From Myxococcales bacterium (GTDB lineage Bacteria > Myxococcota_A > Polyangia > Polyangiales > Polyangiaceae), in the NCBI GenBank assembly GCA_016212965.1, contig JACRDA010000082.1:1-35166 (forward strand): a stretch of DNA of 35,166 nt. The letters are read 5' to 3'. The position numbers and the translations under genes are program-made. Positions 1-7,830 of the stretch are shown here, piece by piece. The notes below the pieces were generated by a model. That model was not told the origin of the DNA, did no database searches, and worked only from the letters and a program-made list of their open reading frames with translations. The stretch's first letter is position 1, and every line of letters begins with the position of its first letter.

Positions 1-152
1 GCGAGCGCGGCCTCGGCCGCGGCCCGGTAGTCGCAGGCCTGCTCGTGAAGCTCGCTCGCGCGCGCGTGCGCGCCCGCATCGGTCGCGCGCGCCGCGGCCT
101 CGGCGAGCCGCCCGGCGCGCACGAGCTCGTCGACGTCGGCGCTCACGGACAT
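1..152 (-). CDS. Partial Ala-rich helical protein, N-terminus only
   Basis: The minus-strand frame starting with ATG at 152 stays open to the left edge (about 50 residues). The product begins MSVSADVDELVRAGRLAEAA and is rich in Ala, Glu and Arg, alternating short helices in a way that resembles the first repeats of a TPR-like or helical-repeat protein. Third codon positions are almost all G or C, which supports this frame over the others. No domain can be named from so short a piece. It lies immediately downstream of, and out of frame with, the lipoprotein that starts at 1131, so the two probably form one transcription unit. The same frame can be read further upstream of the ATG, so a start at the in-frame GTG four codons earlier, or a fusion with the lipoprotein, cannot be excluded. 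Confidence 0.55.
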   Translation of the reverse strand, partial: MSVSADVDELVRAGRLAEAAARATDAGAHARASELHEQACDYRAAAEAAL

Positions 153-1131
153 CGCTGCCACGCCGTCCCGCCCGGACGCCTGCGCCGCGCTGTGCGCAGC
201 CGCCGGCCGGCTCGGCGAGCGCGACGTCCGCGACGACCGCGAAGTCGAACTCGACCTGCGCGCCGCCGAGATCGGTCGGCTGGCCGTCGCCCTCGAAGCG
301 CAGCGGCGTGCGCCGCAGGCGGTGCACGCCGAGCTCGAGCGCGCGGGCACCCTCGGGACGCGCGTGAGCCGCGGGCACCTCGCCGCGACCCACGTCGTCG
401 AAGGTGCAGACCACCGGCTCGCCGCCGTCCCAGCGCAGCTCGACGTAGATGGTGTCGGCCTGCGTGCCCGGCTCCCAGCGGAGCCCGAGGGGCGCGCCGA
501 CGGGCAGCGCGAGCTCGTCGCCGTCGAGCGGCAGCCCCGCGAGCAGGATTCCGTCGGGGGACTCGGGCGCCTCGGCGCGCGAGCTGAACGCCTCGACGCG
601 CGACGAGCCGCTCGTCTCGACGAGGTAGCTCACGCCCGGGGCGACGTCGGCCGTCTCGTCGCGCGAGGTGTACACGACGCCCGAGACGAGGTCGCCCACG
701 TCCGGGAAGGCGCGCGCCGCGAGCACCACGCTCGAGCCGCCGGCCGCCTGCACGTAGACCTCGCCCACGTCGAGCAGCTCGATCGAGGCGCTCGCCTGCA
801 CCGGCACGGGCGCGGGCGCCCCGCTGCGGCTGCACGTCCCCGGCGCGGGCAGCGCGCGCGCGAGGCCCATGACGCGCTCGGCGGCGTCGGCCTCGAGCCC
901 GACCGGGCGCAGGAAGCGGGCGGCCACCTGGGTGCGGGGCGCCTGCTGGGCGGCAAGCCCCAGCGTCGCGCCGCGCTCGACCACGACCAAGCCCTGGGCC
1001 AGACCGCCCGCGCTCGCGTCCTCGACGTCGACGACGTCGGCCGAGCACCCGAGCCCGAGCAGCGCCGCCGCCAGGCCGAGGGGACGAGCCCAGGCCGTGC
1101 CCGGGGATCGCGCTTCGTTCGGAGCGGCCAT
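143..1131 (-). CDS. Hypothetical exported lipoprotein; reading frame disturbed at its 3' end
   Basis: ATG at 1131 opens a minus-strand frame with an N-terminal signal (hydrophobic LGLAAALLGLG, then Cys29), typical of a type II signal peptide although the lipobox is not ideal. The body is an acidic, beta-rich domain (for example VEFDFAVVADVALAEPAGG) with no family I recognise. The frame looks coding down to about position 195. It then loses G/C third-position bias, runs into an Arg-rich stretch and has no stop before the window edge. A TGA in another frame lies at 143-145, overlapping the ATG of the next gene (152). A one-base sequence error or a true frameshift near 160-200 would explain this, and the end given here assumes it. 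The gene is divergent from the transhydrogenase genes, sharing a 178-bp upstream region. Confidence 0.6.
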
Positions 1132-1309
1132 CGAGCTCAGTCTATGTCGTGGCACGTCGAGCGGCAAGAGCGCGGAGCGGGCCGCGGTCGGGGCAACGCG
1201 CGCTTGCCGCGAAACGACCCGTCATAGCAAGATGCTGGCGCGCCACGCCACCCCCCGTCCTCGCCGACGAGGCCGGCGACGCGGCGGGGCGCCCAGGCGA
1301 AGGAGAGAT

Positions 1310-1639
1310 ATGTCGAACACGGGGCTCGTGAGCTTCATGGCGCTCTACGTGTTCATGCTCGCGGCGTTCGTGGGCTACCAGGTGATCGGGCGGGTGCCGG
1401 CCCTGCTGCACACGCCGCTCATGTCCGCGACGAACGCCATCAGCGGCATCTCGCTCGTCGGGTCGCTCGTCGCCGCGGGGAGCAGCGACACCGTCACGAC
1501 CATCCTCGGCACCGTCGCCGTCGCGGCCGCGAGCATCAACGTGGTCGGCGGATTCCTCATCACCGACCGCATGTTGCGCATGTTCAAGCACGACCCGGGC
1601 CGACCGGCCAAGCGGCCCAAGCTGGGGCACGGCGGCTGA
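1310..1639 (+). CDS. pntAB: NAD(P) transhydrogenase, alpha-2 membrane subunit
   Basis: This 109-residue membrane protein matches the small membrane subunit (domain II part) of three-subunit proton-translocating NAD(P) transhydrogenases, as in Rhodospirillum rubrum PntAB. Three or four hydrophobic segments are visible (about residues 5-27, 34-55 and 58-82). It carries the family sequence TPLMSATNAISGI and ends with GGFLITDRMLRMF before a hydrophilic tail. ATG 1310 is preceded by an AAGGAG ribosome site. With PntB it forms the membrane channel that couples hydride transfer from NADH to NADP+ to proton entry. pntB starts 3 bases after its stop. The usual upstream partner, the NAD-binding alpha-1 subunit, is not next to it. 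Confidence 0.9.
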   Translation: MSNTGLVSFMALYVFMLAAFVGYQVIGRVPALLHTPLMSATNAISGISLVGSLVAAGSSDTVTTILGTVAVAAASINVVGGFLITDRMLRMFKHDPGRPAKRPKLGHGG

Positions 1640-1642
1640 CCG

Positions 1643-3034
1643 ATGGCGCGCGAGTACTTCGTCCAGGTCGCGTACCTGCTGGCCTCGGGGCTGTTCATCC
1701 TCGGCCTCAAGGGGATGGGGTCGGCCGAGACCGCGCGGCGCGGCATGTTCCTGGCCGAGGCGGGCATGCTGCTCGCCGTCATCGGGACGCTGCTCCAGGC
1801 GGAGATCCTGCGCTACGAGTGGATCCTCGTCGGGCTGGCCGTCGGCTCCGCGGTCGGTGTCGCGATCTCGCTGCGCGTGCCGATGACCGCCATGCCCCAG
1901 CGCATCGCGGCCTCGCACGCCTTCGGGGCGCTCGCCGCGACCCTGGTCGGGCTCGCCGAGTTCCTGGGCTCGCAGGGCCACGGCGAGGTGATCGCGCACC
2001 CGAAGATGGCGGCGCTCGGCTTCGAGGTGATGTTCGGCTCGCTCACCGTCACGGGCAGCATCATGGCGTTCGGCAAGCTCCAGGAGATCCTGCCGAGCGC
2101 GCCCATCACCTACCGCGGGCAGAACGCCACCAACATCGCCCTGTTCCTCGCGACCGTCGGCCTCTACGTCTACCTCATCGTCGTGCCCGATGCGGCCTGG
2201 GCGTTCTACGCGATGATCGGCCTCGGCCTCGCGATCGGCATCCTCATCGTGCTGCCGATCGGCGGCGCGGACATGCCGGTCGTGATCTCGCTCCTCAACA
2301 GCTACGCCGGCCTGGCGTCGAGCGCGACCGGCTTCGCCATCGGCAACAACGTGCTCATCATCGCCGGCGCGCTCGACGGCGCGAGCGGCTTCATCCTCTC
2401 CATCCTGATGAGCCGCGCCATGAACCGCTCGTTCACGAACGTGCTGTTCGGCGCCTTCGGCTCCGCGCCGGCCGCCGCCGCCCTGAAAGGCGGGGCCGCC
2501 CTGCCGGTGCGCGAGGTGACCATCGAGGACGCGGCGGTGCAGCTCGCCTTCGCGCGCCGGGTCATCGTCGTCCCCGGCTACGGGCTCGCAGTGGCCCAGG
2601 CGCAGCACCAGGTGCGCGAGCTCGCGCAGCAGGTCGAGCGGCAGGGCGGCGAGGTGCTCTACGCCATCCACCCCGTGGCGGGCCGCATGCCCGGTCACAT
2701 GAACGTGCTCCTCGCCGAAGCGAACGTGCCCTACGACGCCCTGCGCGACATGGACGAGGTCAATCCCGACTTCCCGGAGTGCGACGTGTCGCTCGTCGTC
2801 GGTGCCAACGACGTCGTGAACCCGGCAGCCCGGACGGACCAGGCGAGCCCGATCTTCGGCATGCCCATCCTCGACGTCGACAAGTCGAAGAGCATCATCG
2901 TGATGAAGCGCAGCATGAATCCCGGTTTCGCCGGCATCGAGAACGCGCTCTTCTACGACCCGAAGACCGCGATGCTGTTCGGCTACGCCAAGAGCTCGCT
3001 CTCGAAGCTCGTGGCGCACATGAAGGGCCTGTGA
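1643..3034 (+). CDS. pntB: NAD(P) transhydrogenase, beta subunit
   Basis: This is full-length PntB (463 residues). The N-terminal half has about nine membrane helices forming domain II. The C-terminal third, from about residue 305, is the NADP(H)-binding domain III with the expected motifs: PGYGLAVAQAQH (dinucleotide loop), HPVAGRMPGHMNVLLAEA, VGANDVVNPAA, and KRSMNPGFAG followed by NALFY. It forms the proton channel with PntAB and binds NADP(H), supplying NADPH for biosynthesis at the cost of the proton gradient. It is translated almost directly after pntAB. pssA follows after 34 bases and may share the transcript. Confidence 0.95.
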   Translation: MAREYFVQVAYLLASGLFILGLKGMGSAETARRGMFLAEAGMLLAVIGTLLQAEILRYEWILVGLAVGSAVGVAISLRVPMTAMPQRIAASHAFGALAATLVGLAEFLGSQGHGEVIAHPKMAALGFEVMFGSLTVTGSIMAFGKLQEILPSAPITYRGQNATNIALFLATVGLYVYLIVVPDAAWAFYAMIGLGLAIGILIVLPIGGADMPVVISLLNSYAGLASSATGFAIGNNVLIIAGALDGASGFILSILMSRAMNRSFTNVLFGAFGSAPAAAALKGGAALPVREVTIEDAAVQLAFARRVIVVPGYGLAVAQAQHQVRELAQQVERQGGEVLYAIHPVAGRMPGHMNVLLAEANVPYDALRDMDEVNPDFPECDVSLVVGANDVVNPAARTDQASPIFGMPILDVDKSKSIIVMKRSMNPGFAGIENALFYDPKTAMLFGYAKSSLSKLVAHMKGL

Positions 3035-3068
3035 CCGCTCCGCCCGGGCGCCGAGCGGGAGATCTTGC

Positions 3069-3743
3069 ATGAGCGACCCGACCGCCGACCCCCGACCGTC
3101 CACGCCCGAGGCACCGAGCGGCAAGCCGCGCCCGCGGCACTTCAGCATGCTGCGCTCGCTCGCCCTCGCCGACCTCATCACGATCGGCAACGCCGCGAGC
3201 GGCACCGTCGCGATCCTCCTGTGCCTCGCCTACGTCGAGGAGCGGCACCGGCCGACGATGTGGGCCGCGCTCGCGCTCTTCCCGATCGCGCTCGTCTGCG
3301 ACGTCGCCGACGGCATGGTCGCGCGCTGGCGCCACAAGAGCTCGCCCTACGGCGCCGACCTCGACAGCCTCGCCGACATCGTGTCGTTCGGCGTCGCGCC
3401 GGCCGTGCTCGGCTTCGCGCTCGGCCTGCGGGGTGCCTGGGACGCGGTGATTCTCACGTACTTCGTGGCCTGCGGCATCGGCCGGCTCGCGCGCTTCAAC
3501 GTGACGGCCCCCGCGCTCATGACGGACAAGGGCAAGGTGAGCCACTTCCAGGGCACGCCCATCCCGACCAGCCTCGCCCTCGTCGCCGTGTGGGCGATCG
3601 CCTTCGCGCTCGGCGCCGTGCACGAGGACGTCTGGTGGGGCGTCTGGCAGCTCGGGCCCTTTCAGCTGCACCCCTTCGCGCTCGTCTACGCCGTGAGCGG
3701 CAGCGCGATGATCAGCGCGACGCTCAAGATCCCGAAGCCCTGA
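3069..3743 (+). CDS. pssA: CDP-diacylglycerol--serine O-phosphatidyltransferase
   Basis: This 224-residue polytopic membrane protein has a complete CDP-alcohol phosphatidyltransferase signature at residues 78-103: D78, D81-G82, A85-R86, G95, D99 and D103, matching DxxDGxxAR(x8)GxxxDxxxD. These Asp residues bind the metal and CDP-diacylglycerol. The enzyme condenses CDP-diacylglycerol with serine to give phosphatidylserine, the precursor of phosphatidylethanolamine. Size and the N-terminal ADLITIGNAASG segment fit the type II PssA family. No phosphatidylserine decarboxylase gene is adjacent. ATG 3069 has a GGGAG ribosome site a few bases upstream. A longer frame overlapping this gene at 3065 is a shadow. 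Confidence 0.9.
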   Translation: MSDPTADPRPSTPEAPSGKPRPRHFSMLRSLALADLITIGNAASGTVAILLCLAYVEERHRPTMWAALALFPIALVCDVADGMVARWRHKSSPYGADLDSLADIVSFGVAPAVLGFALGLRGAWDAVILTYFVACGIGRLARFNVTAPALMTDKGKVSHFQGTPIPTSLALVAVWAIAFALGAVHEDVWWGVWQLGPFQLHPFALVYAVSGSAMISATLKIPKP

Positions 3744-3804
3744 CCTACCAGCCGACCCGAAGCGAGTAGCCCCGAGCCCGCCCGTCGGGCACAATCGAGC
3801 GTCC

Positions 3805-4536
3805 ATGGAAGCAAAGACGAGCGAGCGGATGCCGCGGCGCATGGTCGCGCTCCTCGGCCTCGTCGGCCTGTCCATCGCCGCGTGCGTGGTCGCCATCGCC
3901 GCGGGCTGGGTCGACATGGAGACGCTGAAGCGCCTCGTCGCCGACCGCTCGCCCGCCTCGATGGCCACCTACGTGGTCACGGTCTTCGTGCTCGAGATGC
4001 TGTGGTTCCCGCGCGCGTGGGGGCTGCTCGTCGGCGGGCTCGCGTTCGGGCCGCTGCTCGGCGCCGCCCTGTCGATCCTCGCGGACATGGCGACGGCGGT
4101 CACCTGCTACGTCGTGGCGCGGGGCTCGGGGCGGGCGTGGGTAGCGCACAAGATGCAGCGCACGCCGAGGCTCCGCAACGTCGTCGAGGTGCTGGCGCGC
4201 GAGCGCGGCACCGTCACGGTCTTCTTGCTGCGGGTGATGCCGGTGCACTACACGGCGGTGGGCTACGCGGCCGGGCTCTCCGGTGTCGCGCCACGCCCGT
4301 ACCTCGTCGGCTGCCTGCTCGGGGTGCTGCCGACCGCCCTGCTCTACACCTTCGTCGGCGACGCGGCGCGCGAGCCGGGCAGCCCGATCTTCATCGCGGG
4401 CGTCGCGGTCGTCCTGGTGCTCGGGCTCGGCGGCATCCTCTACGTGCGCCGCCTCTGGAAGTCGCAGGCGCGCCCGACCCCGACCCCGACGCCGCTCGAT
4501 GCCGGACCCGCGGTCGAGCCGGCCGCGGTGGAGTAG
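3805..4536 (+). CDS. TVP38/TMEM64 (VTT-domain, DedA superfamily) membrane protein
   Basis: This is a 243-residue integral membrane protein with the VTT domain. The N-terminal TM helix is at about 14-35, the re-entrant FGPLLGAALS segment is followed by CYVVARGSGR, and the family segment FLLRVMPVHYTAVGYAAGLS precedes further helices. Proteins of this superfamily are implicated in lipid scrambling or transport and membrane homeostasis, which would fit its position beside pssA, but no specific substrate can be inferred. The C-terminus is a Pro/Thr/Ala-rich cytosolic tail. Its stop lies 7 bases from the stop of the convergent lipoprotein gene at 4544. Confidence 0.85.
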   Translation: MEAKTSERMPRRMVALLGLVGLSIAACVVAIAAGWVDMETLKRLVADRSPASMATYVVTVFVLEMLWFPRAWGLLVGGLAFGPLLGAALSILADMATAVTCYVVARGSGRAWVAHKMQRTPRLRNVVEVLARERGTVTVFLLRVMPVHYTAVGYAAGLSGVAPRPYLVGCLLGVLPTALLYTFVGDAAREPGSPIFIAGVAVVLVLGLGGILYVRRLWKSQARPTPTPTPLDAGPAVEPAAVE

Positions 4537-4543
4537 CGGAAGC

Positions 4544-6385
4544 TCAGGGGCTCGGCGCCGGGGCTGGCACGAGCTGGCCCATGGAGCTCATCTTCACGAG
4601 CACGGCGAGCTCGACCAGGCGCTGGAGCTGCTCGGCGGGCGCGTCGAGCACGAGGCTGAGCACGCCGTCCGTGGCGCCCACGCTGAGCGCCACACCCGCC
4701 TTCGACGGCGGCAGGAGCGAGAGGCCGTCCTTCACGCGTTTGGCGCGCGGATCGGTCTGCGCCTGGGCGAGCGCCTTCACGAGCTCGAGCGGCTGTGCGT
4801 AGAGGAACACGAGCGGCGCGGGCACCCCGCGCTCCCGCGCCCGCGCGACGGCCGGCTCCGCCTCGAAGCCGCCGGCGAGCTTGCCGCCGACGAGCGCCTC
4901 GAGCGCCCCCTTCGCTTTCCGCCCGTACGCGAGGTACGCGCGCTCCTTTCCGACGCCGAAGTGCAGGGTCATGAGGTCCGCGAGCGTGCTGGCGCCCGGA
5001 CCGAGCTCGGCCTGCTTGGCCGGGTCGAGCTTGGCCTCGAGCGAGTCGAAGGAGATCTCGCCGAGCTTGTAGGCGGCCTTCTTGCGCTCGAGCGTGATGC
5101 CGAGCCTGGCGTAGACCGCGGCGAGGCGCCGGTCGGCCATCGCGTCGCCCCACGCAGCGAGCGCCTTCCGCGCGAGGGCTGGATCCTTGACCACCATGCT
5201 CGCCGTGAGCCCGAGCCCGTCGCCGTCCGGGACGCCCTGGGCGGCGAGCACCATCTCGCCGGTGAGGGCCGAAAGGAGCTGCTTGCTCGCGTCGAGCAGG
5301 GGCGCGCGCACCTCCGGCGGGTACGGCAGCATGCGCGTGAGCACACGGCCGAGCTCGTCGTGGAGCGTCGCGACCGCTGCCGGGTCGAAGTGCGTCGCGA
5401 GCACGAAGGGCACGAGCGCCGGGTAGCTCGCGAGCAGCGACTGGGCCGGCGGCTCGAGCGCCACGAGCCCGCCGACCGTCCGCGCGAGCGCGCTGCCACG
5501 GGCCGGCACCACCGCGACGCGCACGAGCGCCCCGTCGCCGAAGCTCGCCGTCGCCGCCACGTGATCGACGTCCTTGGCCGCGCCGACGAGCCAGTCGAGC
5601 ACTTCGGCGAGCGAGGCGGCCGCACCGCCGAGCTCCGCGCTCGCCTCGGCGCGTCGGGCGAGGGCGCGCCGGAGCGCGCCGACCGTTTGTTCGAGGTCCT
5701 GCCCCATGCCCGTGACGAGGTTCTTCACCCCGAGCGTCACGGCGAGGTCGGTCGGCAGGCTCGCGCCCGCGAGGCGCGCGAGGAAGTCGCGGTGCCGGGC
5801 GAAGGTGTCCGCCTGGTGGGTGAAGACCGCGTACTCTCCGACGAAGTTGACGAAGGCGTCCCCGAGCTTGCCGTACGCGTAGGCGTTGCCCTGCACGTTC
5901 GCCTGGCGCGAGGCGGGCAGGGTCTGCACGAAGGCCTCGCGGCTCCTGAGCCCGAAGACGAACACCGACGGATCCTGGCCGTTCGGGTTGAAGAGCGCGA
6001 AGTGGATGGGCTTGCCGAAGTCGAGCCCCGACGGGCCGGAGAGCCCGAGGCGCTGCGCCACCGCGGGACCGGCGGCGGCGAGGGGCGTGGTCGCGCCCGG
6101 CGCGATGCCCGCGACGATCGCCTGCGCCGCGGTGGCAAGCCGGTCGACGCTCTGGACCCCGCCGAGTAGGTAGATCTCGGGCGGCGCCACGAGCTCGGCG
6201 AAGGAGCCGGCGACGATCGGCGTGTCCGGCACCGCCGCGGCGGCCTCGCGCGCCGCGGCGCTCGCCGAGGCGCCCGGAGCTGCGGCACGGTCCCCGCACG
6301 TGCAGGCGGGGCCGCCGGCAACCCCCGCGAAGAGCGCGAGACCGAGGGCGAGGCGATGGATTCGGTGCGAGGAGGCGGGCGGCAT
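4544..6385 (-). CDS. Large hypothetical exported protein, probable lipoprotein
   Basis: This 613-residue product begins with a basic stretch and a hydrophobic signal (LALGLALFAGVAGG) followed by ACTCGD, suggesting export and possibly lipidation at Cys28 or Cys30; the lipobox is not canonical. The mature part is a long alternation of Ala/Leu helices and short strands without membrane segments or recognisable catalytic motifs. Its overall texture resembles exported DUF3352-like proteins, but the match is only impressionistic. A Pro/Ala tail ends the protein. It is divergent from the small lipoprotein at 6553, with 167 bp between the starts. Confidence 0.7.
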   Translation of the reverse strand: MPPASSHRIHRLALGLALFAGVAGGPACTCGDRAAAPGASASAAAREAAAAVPDTPIVAGSFAELVAPPEIYLLGGVQSVDRLATAAQAIVAGIAPGATTPLAAAGPAVAQRLGLSGPSGLDFGKPIHFALFNPNGQDPSVFVFGLRSREAFVQTLPASRQANVQGNAYAYGKLGDAFVNFVGEYAVFTHQADTFARHRDFLARLAGASLPTDLAVTLGVKNLVTGMGQDLEQTVGALRRALARRAEASAELGGAAASLAEVLDWLVGAAKDVDHVAATASFGDGALVRVAVVPARGSALARTVGGLVALEPPAQSLLASYPALVPFVLATHFDPAAVATLHDELGRVLTRMLPYPPEVRAPLLDASKQLLSALTGEMVLAAQGVPDGDGLGLTASMVVKDPALARKALAAWGDAMADRRLAAVYARLGITLERKKAAYKLGEISFDSLEAKLDPAKQAELGPGASTLADLMTLHFGVGKERAYLAYGRKAKGALEALVGGKLAGGFEAEPAVARARERGVPAPLVFLYAQPLELVKALAQAQTDPRAKRVKDGLSLLPPSKAGVALSVGATDGVLSLVLDAPAEQLQRLVELAVLVKMSSMGQLVPAPAPSP

Positions 6386-6502
6386 GGCGGCGGGCGCGCG
6401 GCGGGTCGGGCGCGCACCGGGCTACAGGCTACCGCCGCCCGGCCGACGGCGCATCCAGGGTCGGGTGAGAAGGCCCGGTCACCCGACCGCAGCGGTGGGG
6501 AG

Positions 6503-6532
6503 ATGACCGCGGGTGGGTGCCGCGCCTAGACT
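6503..6532 (+). promoter_or_regulatory. Candidate sigma70-type promoter for the lipoprotein at 6553
   Basis: ATGACC (6503-6508, 4/6 to TTGACA) and TAGACT (6527-6532, 4/6 to TATAAT) are separated by 18 bp and lie 21 bp upstream of the ATG at 6553. This is a weak match, offered because the spacing and position fit. Confidence 0.25.
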
Positions 6533-6552
6533 GGGGTACGTCCCGGACGAAC

Positions 6553-6918
6553 ATGAGGAAAGCCTGGATCGGCATCGTGCTCGCAGCCCTCGTCGGCGCC
6601 GCGGCCTGCTCGCGCGGCAAGCGCGAGAAGTGCGCGCGCGGCTTCGACCAGATGAAGGAGATCCGCGTGTCGATGACCAGGGCGTTCCTCCAGGACGACC
6701 ACGACTCCGAGGCGAAGCTCGCCGCCCTCGGCGCCGAGCTCGACGCCGAGCGCCAGGGCTTTCTCGACCTCTGCGAGACCCTGCCGGCCGAGGCCGTCGC
6801 GTGCCTCGCCAGCCCCCTGTCGAGCATGACCGAACCGCACTGCCAGGACGTGCTCGGCAAGCTCGACCTTCGCGGTCGGTCCCTGCCCTTCGGCACGACG
6901 CCGAGCGCCGCACCCTGA
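6553..6918 (+). CDS. Small Cys-containing lipoprotein, unknown function
   Basis: Starting at ATG 6553 gives 121 residues with a compact signal (MRKAWIGIVLAALVGAAAC) and a lipobox-like AAAC, a better N-terminus than the in-frame ATG at 6517, which would put 12 polar residues ahead of the signal. The mature protein is mostly helical and acidic/basic (ATP-independent in appearance, no motif) with four further Cys residues (KC, LC, AC, HC contexts) that could form two disulfides in the periplasm. It is followed by 380 bp without a gene. I do not recognise the family. Confidence 0.65.
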   Translation: MRKAWIGIVLAALVGAAACSRGKREKCARGFDQMKEIRVSMTRAFLQDDHDSEAKLAALGAELDAERQGFLDLCETLPAEAVACLASPLSSMTEPHCQDVLGKLDLRGRSLPFGTTPSAAP

Positions 6919-7298
6919 CGCCCGCAACCGGGCGCGCGCTCGGCCGCGCAAGCCTTGCGCACGGGCGATCGCAGCAACGCAAGTCCTGCGCCGGTGGCTG
7001 CTGTTGCCGCGGCGCCCCGTTCGGCTCGGTGCGAGCGCGCGGGCGTTTCGCCCGGCGCCCCGGCGTGGACGCGCATTCCGTGCGCCCCCGTTGCACCCCC
7101 GGGACGGCCCGCCTCGCGGGCCGTAACCCCGCGCCGTTGCAGCGCCTTCGGGGTCTGGCCACGACACGGCGCGACGCGCGCGGCCCCCGGGCGGCCGCGC
7201 GCCGCGGGCCACGCTCCCCGCGGCGCGCGGCCGAGCCCCGACCGGGCATGGGCCATGCACGCGCGCCACGAGGCGTCCTCGAAGCAAGCAGGTGAGTT
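6919..7298. other. 380-bp gap without a convincing gene; GC hairpin
   Basis: No frame here has a credible start and composition. The open frames across it are Arg/Pro-rich shadows. The one structure seen is a perfect 10-bp inverted repeat (7176-7185 with 7193-7202, 7-base loop) made only of G and C, without a T-run. It may terminate the 6553 transcript or be chance in such GC-rich DNA. Confidence 0.4.
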
Positions 7299-7472
7299 AT
7301 GGGGGGATGGGCGTACGCCGGCATCGCGGCCGGGGTCAGTCTCGTCGTGGCGCTGGTCTTTGCGGTGTTCTTCCGCAACCAGGGTGACGACTCGGTGGTG
7401 CGCCGCGTCGGCGCGGGCGCGGGCGGCGACGGCGCGCGCGCTCGCCACGACGACGTGAAACCCGAGTCCTGA
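7299..7472 (+). CDS. 57-residue single-pass membrane protein
   Basis: ATG 7299, preceded by an AGGTGAG ribosome site, opens a 57-codon gene: one TM helix (about residues 4-24, ending VFAVFF) followed by a positively and negatively charged cytosolic tail with a Gly/Ala-rich stretch. It points the same way as the NrfD-cytochrome-ferredoxin cluster 358 bp downstream. Small single-TM subunits accompany several respiratory complexes, so a structural role there is possible but only inferred from position. Confidence 0.5.
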   Translation: MGGWAYAGIAAGVSLVVALVFAVFFRNQGDDSVVRRVGAGAGGDGARARHDDVKPES

Positions 7473-7830
7473 GCTCGCGGGCCGTGTCCCGGCCGGCCGC
7501 GGCAGACCCGTCGCGGCCCGGGTCGAGCTGCGCCCGGAGCCGGGCCGGCGGCGTCGCCGGTGGTCTGCCGTCTTGTCGCTCGTCACCCCTCGAGGTGCTG
7601 GCGCGCACGAAGTTGGCACACCTCGTGCTGAGGATCCGGATCGGCATGGCGGGGCGGGCGTACGTCAGCATCGCGAGGTCGGCGGCGTGGCCGCCGACGC
7701 CGCCACCGCGACCGCAGCTGCAGCGACGCGCCGTCTCGCCCGGCGGGGCGAGCCGCGGCGCGCAGGAATCGTGGCCGAATGGGAGCGCTCCACGCACAGC
7801 GCAGGCACCGGTGAGAGGAAGAAACCTCGC
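7473..7830. other. 358-bp leader ahead of the respiratory genes, no gene seen
   Basis: No credible coding frame is present. The stretch contains a sigma54-like promoter element (7613-7629), which would leave a 5' leader of about 190 bases before the NrfD start at 7831. No known riboswitch fold was recognised. Confidence 0.45.
7613..7629 (+). promoter_or_regulatory. Candidate sigma54 (-24/-12) promoter
   Basis: TTGGCAC (7613-7619) is a perfect -24 box. After exactly 5 bases comes GTGCT (7625-7629), which keeps the invariant GC of the -12 box and differs from TTGCT at one base. Spacing between the GG and GC dinucleotides is as required for RpoN. It lies 201 bp upstream of the NrfD start, so transcription would begin near 7641. 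A sigma54 activator is encoded at 32361 in this window, but no direct link is shown. Confidence 0.4.

Noticed and set aside
1142..3205. 687-codon open frame on the minus strand
   Set aside because: Opposite the transhydrogenase genes; composition of His/Arg/Asp/Glu shadow in GC-rich DNA, no domain.
4283..6169. 628-codon plus-strand frame
   Set aside because: Antisense to the lipoprotein at 4544-6385; Arg/Glu/His-rich shadow without start signal.
6955..7458. Frame across the gap after 6918
   Set aside because: Arg/Pro/Ala-rich, overlaps the better-supported 57-residue membrane protein in another frame.
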